The notes under the pieces: model-generated
What the model was told of the DNA's origin: nothing
Database searches by the model: none
Seen by the model: only the letters and a program-made list of their open reading frames with translations
In this document: in pieces, positions 33,922 to 42,201 of the stretch
How the letters are laid out: each line of letters starts with the position of its first letter
Position numbering within the stretch: position 1 is the stretch's first letter
Program-made: the position numbers and the translations under genes
Assembly (NCBI RefSeq): GCF_010730355.1
Contig: NZ_AP022576.1
Span: 5,704,001-5,768,000, forward strand
Direction of reading: 5' to 3'
Length of the DNA: 64,000 nucleotides
Source: Mycobacterium florentinum
Lineage (GTDB): Bacteria; Actinomycetota; Actinomycetes; Mycobacteriales; Mycobacteriaceae

Positions 33922-34530
33922 ATGCCGCAAGCCACCGAGACCGCACCGAATGGCGTGCGCAGCCGCCGGCGCGGCCAGGTGCTCGAACGTGCCCTCTACG
34001 AAGCGACACTGGCGGAGTTGTCCGAGGTCGGATACGGCGGACTGACGATGGAGGGCATCGCGGCTCGCGCCCAGACGGGCAAGGCCGCGCTGTACCGGCG
34101 TTGGGGCAGCAAGCACGACCTGGTGCACGCCGCGCTGGTGTTTGCCTTGCCGTCGCTGTCCGAGCCACGGCAGGGGCGGTCGGCACGCGAGGCTCTGCTG
34201 ACGGTCTTCACTTCTCACCGCGACCTTTTGGCGGGCAAGACCCCTTTTCCCGGCCTCGACATCATGCATCAGTTGCTGCACGAGCCCGAGATGCGCGCCA
34301 TCTTCGCCGACGCGGTGGTGCGCCCGCGGCTGAAGATCATTGATTCGATCCTGGCGGCGGCCGTCGAGGCCGGCGATATCGATGCGGCCACGCTGACTCC
34401 GCTGACCGCCCGCGTCGGACCGGCCCTGATCAACCACCACTTCCTGTTGACGGGAGAACCGCCGACTCGGCGCGAACTGATGATGGTCGTCAATACGGTG
34501 ATCCCGCCGCGTCCAACGGCATCTTCGTAA
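33922..34530 (+). CDS. TetR-family transcriptional regulator
   Basis: This 202-aa protein has an N-terminal HTH (about 15-65): LTMEGIAARAQTGKAALYRRWGSKHDLV. The ligand domain has C-terminal pattern RVGPALINHHFLLTGEPPTR, usual for mycobacterial TetRs acting on lipid or xenobiotic genes. It is divergent from hxlR. ATG 33922 has only a weak GAGA site; the longer upstream frame is not protein-like. Its target is not evident. Confidence 0.9.
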   Translation: MPQATETAPNGVRSRRRGQVLERALYEATLAELSEVGYGGLTMEGIAARAQTGKAALYRRWGSKHDLVHAALVFALPSLSEPRQGRSAREALLTVFTSHRDLLAGKTPFPGLDIMHQLLHEPEMRAIFADAVVRPRLKIIDSILAAAVEAGDIDAATLTPLTARVGPALINHHFLLTGEPPTRRELMMVVNTVIPPRPTASS

Positions 34531-34734
34531 GACCGCTGTCACTGACCGCTCAATCCGGCGGCCGGCGTCACTGGACGTTTCCCGGAAACGGAAACGCTCG
34601 TCGCCGACGTGCCACGGCCGTGTTGTCGAATCGGCCCGATCAACGGGGCGGTGAACAATCAGAATCTGCTGGACGAGTCGACAGGCCGCACCCCGTGACG
34701 CCGTCGTACGAGGCGGCCCGGTCAATACCAACTC
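34531..34734. other. Intergenic part without gene
   Basis: First part of the 335-bp gap between TetR 33922 and the membrane protein gene 34866. I see no gene or strong structure here; the promoter and palindromes lie in the second part. Confidence 0.5.
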
Positions 34735-34765
34735 TTGACGAATCCATGCGAACGATCGTTATCAT
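34735..34765 (+). promoter_or_regulatory. Promoter with embedded GAACGATCGTT operator
   Basis: TTGACG (34735-34740) and TATCAT (34760-34765) form a sigma-A-like promoter, spacer about 18-19 bp, for the membrane-protein gene at 34866. The spacer holds GAACGATCGTTA (34750-34761), matching 11 of 12 bases of the perfect palindrome at 57025-57036. A repressor bound here would block RNA polymerase. The downstream TetR (35778) is a candidate. Confidence 0.55.
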
Positions 34766-34798
34766 ACTTCGGTATGGTTCCTTGTGTGAAGCAGGGCA

Positions 34799-34825
34799 CA
34801 TCGTGCGGTCACATGTGACACGATG
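34799..34825. promoter_or_regulatory. 27-bp nested inverted repeat in 5' leader
   Basis: CATCGT...ACGATG arms enclose a perfect 12-bp palindrome GTCACATGTGAC (34808-34819), 40 bp before the membrane-protein start. It could be a second operator or an mRNA hairpin in the leader. No ribosome-site occlusion is obvious, since GAGGG lies outside it. Confidence 0.45.
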
Positions 34826-34865
34826 CGCCCGGCACGATTGAACGCATCAGTTGAGAGGGCAATTC

Positions 34866-35645
34866 ATGACGTCATCTACGGCTTCGCCGCCACACAGCAC
34901 GGTCGATAGTCGCGGCCACTTCTCCCTGGCGAGCCAGCGCGCGATTCTGTGGTGGGGTGTCGCTCTCGCCATCGTCTACGGCCTCGCCTTTGTTCTTCTG
35001 TTACAGCAGGCTCCGTTGAAGAACCCGCAGTGGTCGGCCGACCAGGTCGCCCAGTGGTACGTGACCAACGGGACCAAGATCAAGTGGGGCGCGGTCATCT
35101 GCAGCTGGACCGGCTGTTTCATGATGCCGATCTGGGCGGTGTTCGCCGCACAGATGGCGCGCGTGGAACCGGGCCGGTGGAAGGTGTGGAGCGCGCTCAC
35201 CCTTGCTAGCGGCACATTGATGTCGATCTACTTGGCATTGCCCCCGATGTTCTGGGGAGTCGCCGCCTACACCGCACCGCGCAAGAACTCCGAAGTGACC
35301 ACTCTGATGCACGAGCTGGCTTCTTTGACGATGACGACGACCGATCAGGCTTATATCTTCGCCTGGGTCGCCGTCTCGGTGATCGCCCTGCGGCCGGCCA
35401 CTCAGCTGGTCAAGAACAACCCGTTCCCGCGGTGGTGGGCCTATGGATCGCTATGGATCACGTTCATGTTCGAGGCGGGTGCATTCGCCTTCCTGCCCCG
35501 TACCGGTCCGTTCGCGTGGAACGGGCTCCTGGTGTTCTGGTCGCCATTCGTGCTGTTCACCGTGTGGATCATCATCCAGAGCAACCTGTGCTTCCGGGCG
35601 ATCCGAGCCCAGCGGGAAGACCCGGACGAGAGCTACTTCGCTTAA
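34866..35645 (+). CDS. Six-helix membrane protein, unknown function
   Basis: This 259-aa protein has hydrophobic segments at about 27-48, 73-97, 108-130, 155-176, 192-213 and 217-238, so six membrane helices. It contains DQVAQWYVTNGTKIKWGAVI, a pattern seen in uncharacterised mycobacterial membrane proteins next to LLM and TetR genes. ATG 34866 follows GAGGG. It probably forms a unit with the downstream TetR. No transporter signature is recognised. Confidence 0.8.
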   Translation: MTSSTASPPHSTVDSRGHFSLASQRAILWWGVALAIVYGLAFVLLLQQAPLKNPQWSADQVAQWYVTNGTKIKWGAVICSWTGCFMMPIWAVFAAQMARVEPGRWKVWSALTLASGTLMSIYLALPPMFWGVAAYTAPRKNSEVTTLMHELASLTMTTTDQAYIFAWVAVSVIALRPATQLVKNNPFPRWWAYGSLWITFMFEAGAFAFLPRTGPFAWNGLLVFWSPFVLFTVWIIIQSNLCFRAIRAQREDPDESYFA

Positions 35646-35777
35646 CACATGACGACCCCGGAGCTCCTGGATCATTCTGTCTTGACGGGGACCTCGGGTA
35701 TCGCCACGCCCAATCCGCGACACGCGTCTGCCGACATTCGGCCGTCGGGAGATAGCGGTCAATGCGAAAATGGCTGC

Positions 35778-36443
35778 GTGCCCGGTAAGACGAAGGTCAA
35801 CGGCCAGGCGGTCACGCGCGGTGAGGGAAGGCGCCTCCTGCTGGAATCGGCGCGCGCCCTGTTTGCCGAGCGCGGCTACGCGGGCACAAGTACGCGGGAA
35901 ATCGCCCGGGCCGCCTCGGTGTCGGAGCCAATGATTTTCCGGCACTTCGGATCCAAGGCGAAGCTTTTCGAAGAGGCGGTGCTGGCGCCGTTCAACACCT
36001 TCGTCTCCGAATACGTGGCGGACTGGGCGGCGCGGCCGCGCGGCATGAAGACCCCTTACGTGGAGACGTATGACTTCTATCGCGGTGTCTACGACGTGCT
36101 GTCGGCCAATCGGCGACTGATCCACGAGATGATCGGAGCCCGCGCCGTGGGCGGACCGTTGAGCGCCGAAACCACGTCGGCTCCCCAGATGGGCCGTCTG
36201 CTCGAACGCTTCGAAGCCATCATGTACGACGAGATCGCGGAACGCGGATTCCGTCATTTTGACCCTGCGGTCGTCACGCGGGTGATTTTTGGCATGGTGT
36301 TTTCGATCGCGGTGTTCGGGGACTGGATGTTCGAGGGCTCAACCCGCCAGCGTCCGAGCGTCGAGGCGTTCCTCGAAGAGATGACCCGCCTGACGATTTT
36401 CGGCGCCTACCCGGAAGGTGTAACACCTCCCGCGGCACCTTGA
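35778..36443 (+). CDS. TetR-family transcriptional regulator
   Basis: This protein is about 221 aa with HTH at 15-60 (LLLESARALFAERGYAGTST, REIARAASVSEPMIFRHFGS) and a ligand-binding C-terminal domain. The frame opens at 35649, 4 bp after the membrane-protein stop, but the first 43 codons are unlike a TetR N-terminus; GTG 35778 is preferred. Its 3' end overlaps the convergent LLM gene by 37 bp. It probably controls the membrane-protein promoter upstream. Confidence 0.85.
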   Translation: MPGKTKVNGQAVTRGEGRRLLLESARALFAERGYAGTSTREIARAASVSEPMIFRHFGSKAKLFEEAVLAPFNTFVSEYVADWAARPRGMKTPYVETYDFYRGVYDVLSANRRLIHEMIGARAVGGPLSAETTSAPQMGRLLERFEAIMYDEIAERGFRHFDPAVVTRVIFGMVFSIAVFGDWMFEGSTRQRPSVEAFLEEMTRLTIFGAYPEGVTPPAAP

Positions 36444-37540
36444 GCCACGCGATCGCGTGCCCGCCATGCGTCGATCAATCCCGCGTTCTGCACGGGTGTG
36501 CTGCCGTAGGTTGCGATTTCGTCGGCACCGGCATCGCGGAACCGCTGCAACTGGGTGACGCATTGGTCGACCGAGCCCAGAGCGCAGGTCTCCTCCATCC
36601 ATGCATCGGGTACCAACCGCGCGGGTTCCATCAGTTGAATCCGGTGATACGTCAGATCCGCCATCTCGTTGTTGCCCCGAAACTGGTTGTGCGCGCGCAG
36701 TTTTTCGACCGGAGCGGTGTCCCATTCGTTGGCCCGGACCAGGGCGTCCCCATACTCGGGCGCCTGCAGATACGTGACCGCGCGCGCGTGTGCCAGCGCG
36801 CGAGTCTCATCGTCGGACAGGTCGGGCGCGGTGATCACGCATTGGCAGATCCGCACGCTCGCCGGATCCCGGTCGGCGCGCTCGCACGCCTGCCGAATTC
36901 GGGCCACGGCCGCCGCGGTCGCGGCCGGGGTGAGCACCGGCGGAAGCAGAACGCCGTCGAACGAGCGAGCGACTGCGTTGGCGGCCTTGGGGAGCGCGAA
37001 GGTGCCGTACCAGATCTTCGGCTGCGCACCGTCGTACACGTCTCCGAGCTTGATGCCCTCGTATCGACCCGCAGGCCCTTCGTAGGTAACCGTCTCGCCG
37101 TCCCACAGCCGGCGAACAATGTCGACGTAGTCGCACAATCCGTCGAATCCCTGTGTCCGCAAACCTTCGCTACGCAGATAGCTGTGGTCGCCGCGGCCCA
37201 GCCCCAGCACGAATCGCGGGCCGAAACACGCATGCATGGTCGCGCCGAATGCGGCCATGTGCAGGACATTACGACGCGCCGGCGAGACCAGACCGGTGGC
37301 CACCTCGATGCGGGGTGCGCGTGCAGCCACCGCGGCCAGCAGCACCGCGACTTCTTTGAGATTCCACCGCTCGGAGATGAAGACGCGGCGAAAACCCAGA
37401 CGGTCGGCAGCTACTCCGTCTGCTATGCCGTCGACGGGTGTGCGCGCACCGGTCTCATCGTGAGTGTCGGCCGGGCGCTGCGAAACCACTCGGCCCGAGA
37501 TCAAGAATGCGCTGAGGTCGTCGGCGACTCGGTCCGTCAT
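36407..37540 (-). CDS. LLM-class (probably F420-dependent) oxidoreductase
   Basis: This 377-aa luciferase-like TIM barrel contains GVAADRLGFRRVFISERWNL, IEVATGLVSPARRNVLHMAA, RFVLGLGRGDHSYLRSEGL and GVLLPPVLTPAATAAAVARI. In mycobacteria this group mostly uses coenzyme F420. It is the last gene of a TetR-APH-LLM-LLM operon; its ATG overlaps the preceding stop by 4 nt. The reaction is unknown. The 3' end overlaps the convergent tetR gene. Confidence 0.88.
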   Translation of the reverse strand: MTDRVADDLSAFLISGRVVSQRPADTHDETGARTPVDGIADGVAADRLGFRRVFISERWNLKEVAVLLAAVAARAPRIEVATGLVSPARRNVLHMAAFGATMHACFGPRFVLGLGRGDHSYLRSEGLRTQGFDGLCDYVDIVRRLWDGETVTYEGPAGRYEGIKLGDVYDGAQPKIWYGTFALPKAANAVARSFDGVLLPPVLTPAATAAAVARIRQACERADRDPASVRICQCVITAPDLSDDETRALAHARAVTYLQAPEYGDALVRANEWDTAPVEKLRAHNQFRGNNEMADLTYHRIQLMEPARLVPDAWMEETCALGSVDQCVTQLQRFRDAGADEIATYGSTPVQNAGLIDAWRARDRVAQGAAGGVTPSG

Positions 37541-38691
37541 GGATTGCCTGCCTTCTTGAGTCGAGCGCAGATCTCGATATTGCGGGCGAGGCCGGCCTGC
37601 GCGTCGGCCGGATCGAGCAGTAGCGGCAGGATGTCGCAGACGCTGACCCAGGTTGCTCCCGCGTCGATGTACTGCTCTACCTGTGCCGCAACGGATTCCG
37701 GGGTTCCGTAGACGAACGATTTCTTGGCCATTTCATGCGTGGTGCGGCTGAGCAGGCCATCGATTTCCGGTTGAGTCCACTTCACCGGGAGCAGCTTGAC
37801 CGCGTAGTGCCAATCACGGGGGAGGGGCGGTTCGATGCCCTCCGCATCCCAAGCACTTTGGTCTAGGCGCCCGAAAACTCCCGCCATCCAGCGCATCAAC
37901 GGATTGTCGAGGGCGCGCGCCAGGAGATCGGTGTCCTCGTGCACCAACGACATGAACCAGATCCCGAACTCGAACTGTTCTGGATCGCGCCCCTTGCGCT
38001 CCAGCTCGGTCTTCATCGTGCTGACCGTTTGGGCCCAAGACTCAGGTGTGGGTGCCACGCACGGCACGATCGCCGAGATGCCGTCGGCATAAGTTGTGGC
38101 CAGGTCGAAAAGCTTCGGGCCACCCCCCAATGCCCAGATGTTCGGCCGCTGGGTGCGTGATTGCCCCAGCCAGGCCTGCTTGAAGGTCCAGTGATTACCC
38201 GGCAGATCGACCGGCTCGGTGCTGTCCCATAGTGCGTTGAAGCCTTTCAACTGGTCTTCCAGACGCGCCAATCCTTCGGATCTCTTCCAGCCGTAGGGCG
38301 TAACCTGCTTGGCTTCCCCGGCGCCGATCATCACCTTGGCCTTGCCGCCGGTCATGTTGGCGAGGGTCATCATGGTCTGGGTGAGTTCGGCGGGTCCGCG
38401 ACGGATGGCGTCGGTACTGATCGTCATTCCGATGTCCGGCACCGAAGCGGCCAGGTACGCGCTCATTGCGAAGGCGTCGGAGTAGGAGTCCAGATCGGGG
38501 ATGATCGCGGCCATCGGGCTGTTGTCCGGGTGCCAGAGCTGACGGGGCCAGAAGTTCGTCATCTGGTCCCAGATCAGGAGTTCGTCGACCACTCCGCTTT
38601 GCGCTGCCGCGGCGGCCGCAGCGGCGAAATCGCTTGGTGGCGTGTGGCGGTCACACGAAAATGCCAGGGCGGTGGTGGCGGCCTTACTCAT
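37537..38691 (-). CDS. LLM-class (probably F420-dependent) oxidoreductase, paralogue of 59385
   Basis: This 384-aa protein has LLIWDQMTNFWPRQLWHPDN near the start, GEAKQVTPYGWKRSEGLARL, then NIWALGGGPKLFDLATTYAD and RDWHYAVKLLP near the end. All of these have clear counterparts in the protein at 59385-60551, so the two are paralogues. Four-nt overlaps on both sides couple it to the APH-like gene upstream and the second LLM downstream. A shared pathway with the APH protein is likely. Confidence 0.9.
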   Translation of the reverse strand: MSKAATTALAFSCDRHTPPSDFAAAAAAAAQSGVVDELLIWDQMTNFWPRQLWHPDNSPMAAIIPDLDSYSDAFAMSAYLAASVPDIGMTISTDAIRRGPAELTQTMMTLANMTGGKAKVMIGAGEAKQVTPYGWKRSEGLARLEDQLKGFNALWDSTEPVDLPGNHWTFKQAWLGQSRTQRPNIWALGGGPKLFDLATTYADGISAIVPCVAPTPESWAQTVSTMKTELERKGRDPEQFEFGIWFMSLVHEDTDLLARALDNPLMRWMAGVFGRLDQSAWDAEGIEPPLPRDWHYAVKLLPVKWTQPEIDGLLSRTTHEMAKKSFVYGTPESVAAQVEQYIDAGATWVSVCDILPLLLDPADAQAGLARNIEICARLKKAGNP

Positions 38692-39794
38692 CTCAGTAGC
38701 TCCATCGACTCGAGATCGCGTGCTTGTTGGGTGTAGGAGCGGACCATGCCGGCGAACAGCGTGTCACCGCGTTCGGTTCGTTCCAACTGGACCGAGAACG
38801 GCACGCTGAGCATCAGCCCGTAGAAAATGCACCAGCGGTAGCTTTCCCATACGTCGTCGAACGTGAAGCCGGTGACTCCCTGCGCGATCAGCCCATCGTG
38901 GTAGTGGCGCAACAGGTCTCGTTCCTGCCTACGCCGATCCTCCAATGACAGGCAGCCACCGAGGTATACAGCGACGTCAACCAGCGGCGGTCCCAGGCTG
39001 GTCGCCTGCCAGTCGAACACCGCTACCGGAGCGGTCGTGTCGTGTGGGAAAAGGATGTTGTCCATGCGGTAGTCGCCGTGCAAGACGACGGCCGGGCCGG
39101 CTGTCATCCGGGTGGCCCACGCGTTCGCATACGGCGCGACCTGCTCCACGAACGCGATGTCTTCGGCAGCAAGGCGGTCGCCGAAGCGCTCCACAAACAA
39201 TGGCAGGGCCGGCTCAACCCCGGCGAAGAAGTTCTGACTACGGCTGGGGTGGGCGAGCCAATCCTTCTCGCGTAACGCCGGATCCGACCAGCGCGGCGCC
39301 TGCAGGTTGACGAGCGCCTCGAGCGCCCGGGCGGCTTGGTCGGGCGTACCGCCGGCGATCATGTCACCCGGTGCGCCGATCTCGCTCAGGTCCTCGAGGA
39401 GGAGGGTGAACCGGCCGGTCGACGGTTCGATGTCCGCCCAATACACCCCCGGGACCCGGGTGCCGATGGTCGGCGCGATCTCCTGGTAGAAGCGCACTTC
39501 GCCCTCGTAGACACCGAGCGTGACCCCTATTGCGCGGCTGCCGGCGTCCTTGGATGGCCACTTGACCATGGCGGTCTGTGGGACGTCGGATCCAGCATCT
39601 TCATAGGTGAGGGCCAACCGCGCGACCGATCCCAACTGGCCGACACTCATCAGTTCGCTTGTGAAGGAGGCGACGCGGCCCCCGTCGAGATGGAGTGCAT
39701 CGGTCAGCCAGGTAGTGGTGATGTCGTCGGCCGAATCGACGATCTTTGCGATCGGAGGGCCCAGGATATCGGCACCCGGCCCGAGCTCTGTCAT
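38688..39794 (-). CDS. APH/choline-kinase-like phosphotransferase
   Basis: This 368-aa kinase-fold protein has phosphate-binding strand QTAMVKWPSKD, catalytic loop VVLHGDYRMDNILF (Asp in HGD, Asn in DN) and metal motif VFDWQATSLGPPLVDVAVYL. This subgroup (aminoglycoside-phosphotransferase-like, common next to acyl-CoA and LLM genes in mycobacteria) probably phosphorylates a hydroxylated metabolite, not an antibiotic. ATG 39794; the open frame upstream is AT-rich and lacks homology. It is coupled by 4 nt to the LLM gene downstream. Confidence 0.88.
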   Translation of the reverse strand: MTELGPGADILGPPIAKIVDSADDITTTWLTDALHLDGGRVASFTSELMSVGQLGSVARLALTYEDAGSDVPQTAMVKWPSKDAGSRAIGVTLGVYEGEVRFYQEIAPTIGTRVPGVYWADIEPSTGRFTLLLEDLSEIGAPGDMIAGGTPDQAARALEALVNLQAPRWSDPALREKDWLAHPSRSQNFFAGVEPALPLFVERFGDRLAAEDIAFVEQVAPYANAWATRMTAGPAVVLHGDYRMDNILFPHDTTAPVAVFDWQATSLGPPLVDVAVYLGGCLSLEDRRRQERDLLRHYHDGLIAQGVTGFTFDDVWESYRWCIFYGLMLSVPFSVQLERTERGDTLFAGMVRSYTQQARDLESMELLR

Positions 39795-39889
39795 CGAGCC
39801 CGCCGGATATTGAATATATGTTTGATTAAATTCTGAGCTGGCATGAGAACCTCGACCTCCTTGTCGATCTCCGCTTTCGCCGGTGGACT

Positions 39890-40531
39890 TCAGCGGTTCA
39901 GCTGTCTTGTTTTCCGCCGTTTGGGTACGCGGGTGTCGATAGCACCGATGACCATCTGCAGGCCGTCGCAAAAATGCTGTCCGGGGTCGCCGGTCACCAG
40001 CGGGCCGAACAGCGAGACTACGTTGGGAAACTCGGCAACGGGTAGGGCGGCCAAGACCGGTCGCGCCGCGGAGTCCATCGCCGCCAGCTCACGCTGCACC
40101 GACCCGACCGTGAACGACGTCAGCGTTGCGAACGACGTGATCACGTCGCGGTCCGGCATCCCGACCGCGCGCAATGCGGCGCACACCACCTCGGCTCCCC
40201 GGTAGGCGGCCGTGGTGTCGAGGCGTTGGTTGGCAATGATCGGGACGAGCGTCGGATGCTTGAGCATGACCTCGCGCACCGAGCGAAACAACGTCACCAT
40301 TTGGTCCTGCCAAGCCATGTCGGGGTCGGGCATATCGATCTCGGCCAGATAGCGGTCGGCAAGCACCGCCAGTAGTTGTTCCTTGGTGCGGATGTAGCCG
40401 TAGATCGTCATGACCCCGACGCCACAGCGCTCGGCGAGGCGACGCATGGTCACCGCGTCGATGCCATCGGCGTCGGCGATGTCGGCTGCGGCGTCGACCA
40501 ACGCCTCGAGGCTCACCTTAGGCACGGCCAC
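39890..40531 (-). CDS. TetR-family regulator (TetR_C-like), likely operon repressor
   Basis: This protein is about 213 aa. HTH: LADAAADIADADGIDAVTMRR-type N-terminus (here VDAAADIADADGIDAVTMRR), LAERCGVGVMTIYGYIRTKE. The C-terminal domain has TetR_C pattern FCDGLQMVIGAI. GTG 40531 is preferred, with CGGAG eight bases upstream; the longer frame would start inside the palindrome at 40576-40587. It is the first gene of the APH-LLM-LLM operon, 95 bp ahead, and probably regulates it. Confidence 0.88.
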   Translation of the reverse strand: MAVPKVSLEALVDAAADIADADGIDAVTMRRLAERCGVGVMTIYGYIRTKEQLLAVLADRYLAEIDMPDPDMAWQDQMVTLFRSVREVMLKHPTLVPIIANQRLDTTAAYRGAEVVCAALRAVGMPDRDVITSFATLTSFTVGSVQRELAAMDSAARPVLAALPVAEFPNVVSLFGPLVTGDPGQHFCDGLQMVIGAIDTRVPKRRKTRQLNR

Positions 40532-40575
40532 GCCGGCTACTCCGGGAAGTGGTCGGGGCACGCATGGCTCGCAAG

Positions 40576-40587
40576 CGTACATGTACG
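40576..40587. promoter_or_regulatory. Perfect palindrome CGTACATGTACG upstream of tetR
   Basis: This 12-bp perfect inverted repeat lies 44 bp upstream of the tetR GTG. Its size and position fit a self-repressor operator for the TetR-APH-LLM-LLM operon. No other copy was noticed in the window. Confidence 0.5.
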
Positions 40588-40727
40588 GTAGCGACACGGG
40601 AAGAGCCTGAAACAGTAGACGCTAACTGTCTCATCGATATTCGAGCGGCTGCTACGGCTGCCCGAGGGGCGTGCGGAAATCTGGCTGAGCGTGAAGCTGC
40701 CGTGAATAGCGTTGCGCGCCAGTCGGG

Positions 40728-41336
40728 TCAACCGGCGAGGAGCTGTTGCAGCTGGACGACGTCGGCCTGCCGTGCTTTGACGATCTGCTTGGCCAGGCTG
40801 ACGGCGTCGACGTTCTTTCCATTCGCGACTTCGCCATTGGCGAGGTCGATTGTTGCCTGGTACAGGCTGATCATCGAATTCAGCCAGAGCGTGTCGAACT
40901 CGGGACCGTGCAATGTCGAAAGCTTGGCGAGGGTCTGGTTGTTGTCCGGGGCGTTGGGCGCGGTCGGGGGGCTGCTGGTCCCGTTCGGGTTGTCCTGGCC
41001 TTCTTTCCATTGCGCCCGCAAGGCTTTCAAGACCTGCGTGTCCACTTGCAGGGCCGATACGGCCTTGGCGGCGAACGCGACAACGTCGGGATTCTCCGAA
41101 TGGTCGGGGACCAGCCGAGACATGCTGATCCCTTGGTCCTCGCGCGCGGTCGCGTCGTTCGCGAAGGCGACGTCCGCGGGGGTATAGGCGGCGGGTTCGC
41201 CAGTGATCACGGGTGTGTCGTCGCTCCGGGTTGGGTGTGCGTGGTTACCCGACGGCGCGCTGCTACACGACGGGAGGAGCAACGCGATGCACCCGGCCGC
41301 GAAAGCGGCTGCGATGCGGGTGGCGAGCGACGGCAC
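40728..41336 (-). CDS. DUF305-like lipoprotein
   Basis: This 202-aa lipoprotein has lipobox LLPSC (Cys24). The ferritin-like/DUF305 domain reads PADVAFANDATAREDQGISM and VVAFAAKAVSALQVDTQVLK early, then LWLNSMISLYQATIDLANGE and ARQADVVQLQQLLAG. The usual DUF305 His pairs are mostly replaced (AREDQ in place of HHxQ), so metal binding is doubtful. GTG 41336 is preferred; the longer frame is Arg-rich. It stands alone between the tetR promoter and the mce leader region. Confidence 0.75.
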   Translation of the reverse strand: MPSLATRIAAAFAAGCIALLLPSCSSAPSGNHAHPTRSDDTPVITGEPAAYTPADVAFANDATAREDQGISMSRLVPDHSENPDVVAFAAKAVSALQVDTQVLKALRAQWKEGQDNPNGTSSPPTAPNAPDNNQTLAKLSTLHGPEFDTLWLNSMISLYQATIDLANGEVANGKNVDAVSLAKQIVKARQADVVQLQQLLAG

Positions 41337-41931
41337 GTCGTCAGAGTAGTGGACTTCTCGACGGCCGATTTCGTCGCGGCGCCGGCGGGTCCTGATTGAT
41401 CGCGTGATGGCGGTCGCCGCGCTCGGCTTTTCGTGCAAATCGCCCAGCGCGGCGACCGCATGCGGGATCCCGGGGGACTTCCCGCGTGACGGTAAGGCGG
41501 ACGTCGAGCAGTCCGCCGCAGCGGGGTGCACCGGTCAGGTCGCCGCGATCGGCAGGCGGCGGCGGTGTAACCGCCTATGAGTCTTATGTGCCTCGGTGCG
41601 CCGCGAGATCGCTTTGACGACACGGCCTCTGAAGGTTTAGCGGCGCTAAACCCCATGGCCGAAAGACCATTCGGTCTACCCCGTCGACCAGCAAGGACGT
41701 GGCACGGAAACCGCAAGAACACTCCACCGACGGGCACGGGCCAATCTTTAATATTGATAAAATATTAGTTAAGTGCCGCTATATTTAGCGACACTCACGC
41801 TCGACCGGCCAACCGTCCAGGATTTCTCGTCCGGTGCGCCAAAATTGAAGCAAGCCAGGGAAAGTCGACTGATCCGGAGCGGTAGCCGGATTACTTGACA
41901 CGTGTTTTGAGACGGCAAGGTCAGAAAAGTA
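41337..41931. other. Long gene-free region upstream of mce promoter
   Basis: This is a 595-bp stretch without a convincing gene. Its right half is AT-rich. It contains a perfect AT inverted repeat (41749-41767, TAATATT-N5-AATATTA) and a 9-bp-arm hairpin (41773-41794, GTGCCGCTA/TAGCGACAC, one mismatch), plus ACACGTGT near 41899. These may bind regulators of the mce operon. Short open frames on both strands lack ribosome sites. Confidence 0.5.
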
Positions 41932-41960
41932 TTGACTTGAGACTGGTTGCTGCATAATGT
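41932..41960 (+). promoter_or_regulatory. Sigma-A-type promoter of the yrbE-mce operon
   Basis: TTGACT (41932-41937), a 17-bp spacer and TAATGT (41955-41960) make a near-consensus promoter. The predicted start near 41967 leaves a leader of about 235 nt before yrbEA. No other comparable promoter is seen between here and the gene. Confidence 0.6.
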
Positions 41961-42045
41961 GGTCCCGCACACATCAGACTCAGAGTGTGGTCCGGCGCGC
42001 ATCACCTCGAAGCTGGAAATCGCCGCACGAGGGAGATGGATACGG

Positions 42046-42201
42046 ATGGGGGAGATTGACATAGCGCCAGGAGCGTATTCCTATCCGGCGGCGTGGCGGA
42101 GGGCATGTGTGGCGACCACACCGGGCCCGTTCGTGCCCTGCCGCGCTGGGTTCGCGGCAGCCCTTAAAGCCGGCAGCCAGCAAACCAGGAGGGGTTGTTA
42201 G
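42046..42201 (+). CDS. Possible 51-aa leader ORF overlapping yrbEA start
   Basis: ATG 42046 opens a frame (MGEIDIAPGAYSYPAAWRRA, ending QTRRGC) whose TAG shares one base with the GTG of yrbEA. GAGGGAG lies ten bases upstream. The overlap would couple translation, but composition is not strongly protein-like, and the C-terminal codons cover the AGGAGGGG ribosome site of yrbEA. Could be a leader ORF or chance. Confidence 0.25.
   Translation: MGEIDIAPGAYSYPAAWRRACVATTPGPFVPCRAGFAAALKAGSQQTRRGC

Noticed and set aside
34808..34819. GTCACATGTGAC as a CRP (cAMP receptor) site
   Set aside because: The half-sites are inverted relative to the TGTGA-N6-TCACA consensus, so it does not fit; kept only as an inverted repeat.
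38688..39794. APH-like gene as an aminoglycoside resistance gene
   Set aside because: It shares only the general kinase fold and sits in a metabolic operon with LLM oxidoreductases; no resistance-type subfamily motif is visible. The same applies to 58140-59360.
41769..42062. 97-codon minus-strand frame upstream of mce
   Set aside because: It overlaps the predicted promoter, lacks a ribosome site and has no recognisable motif.
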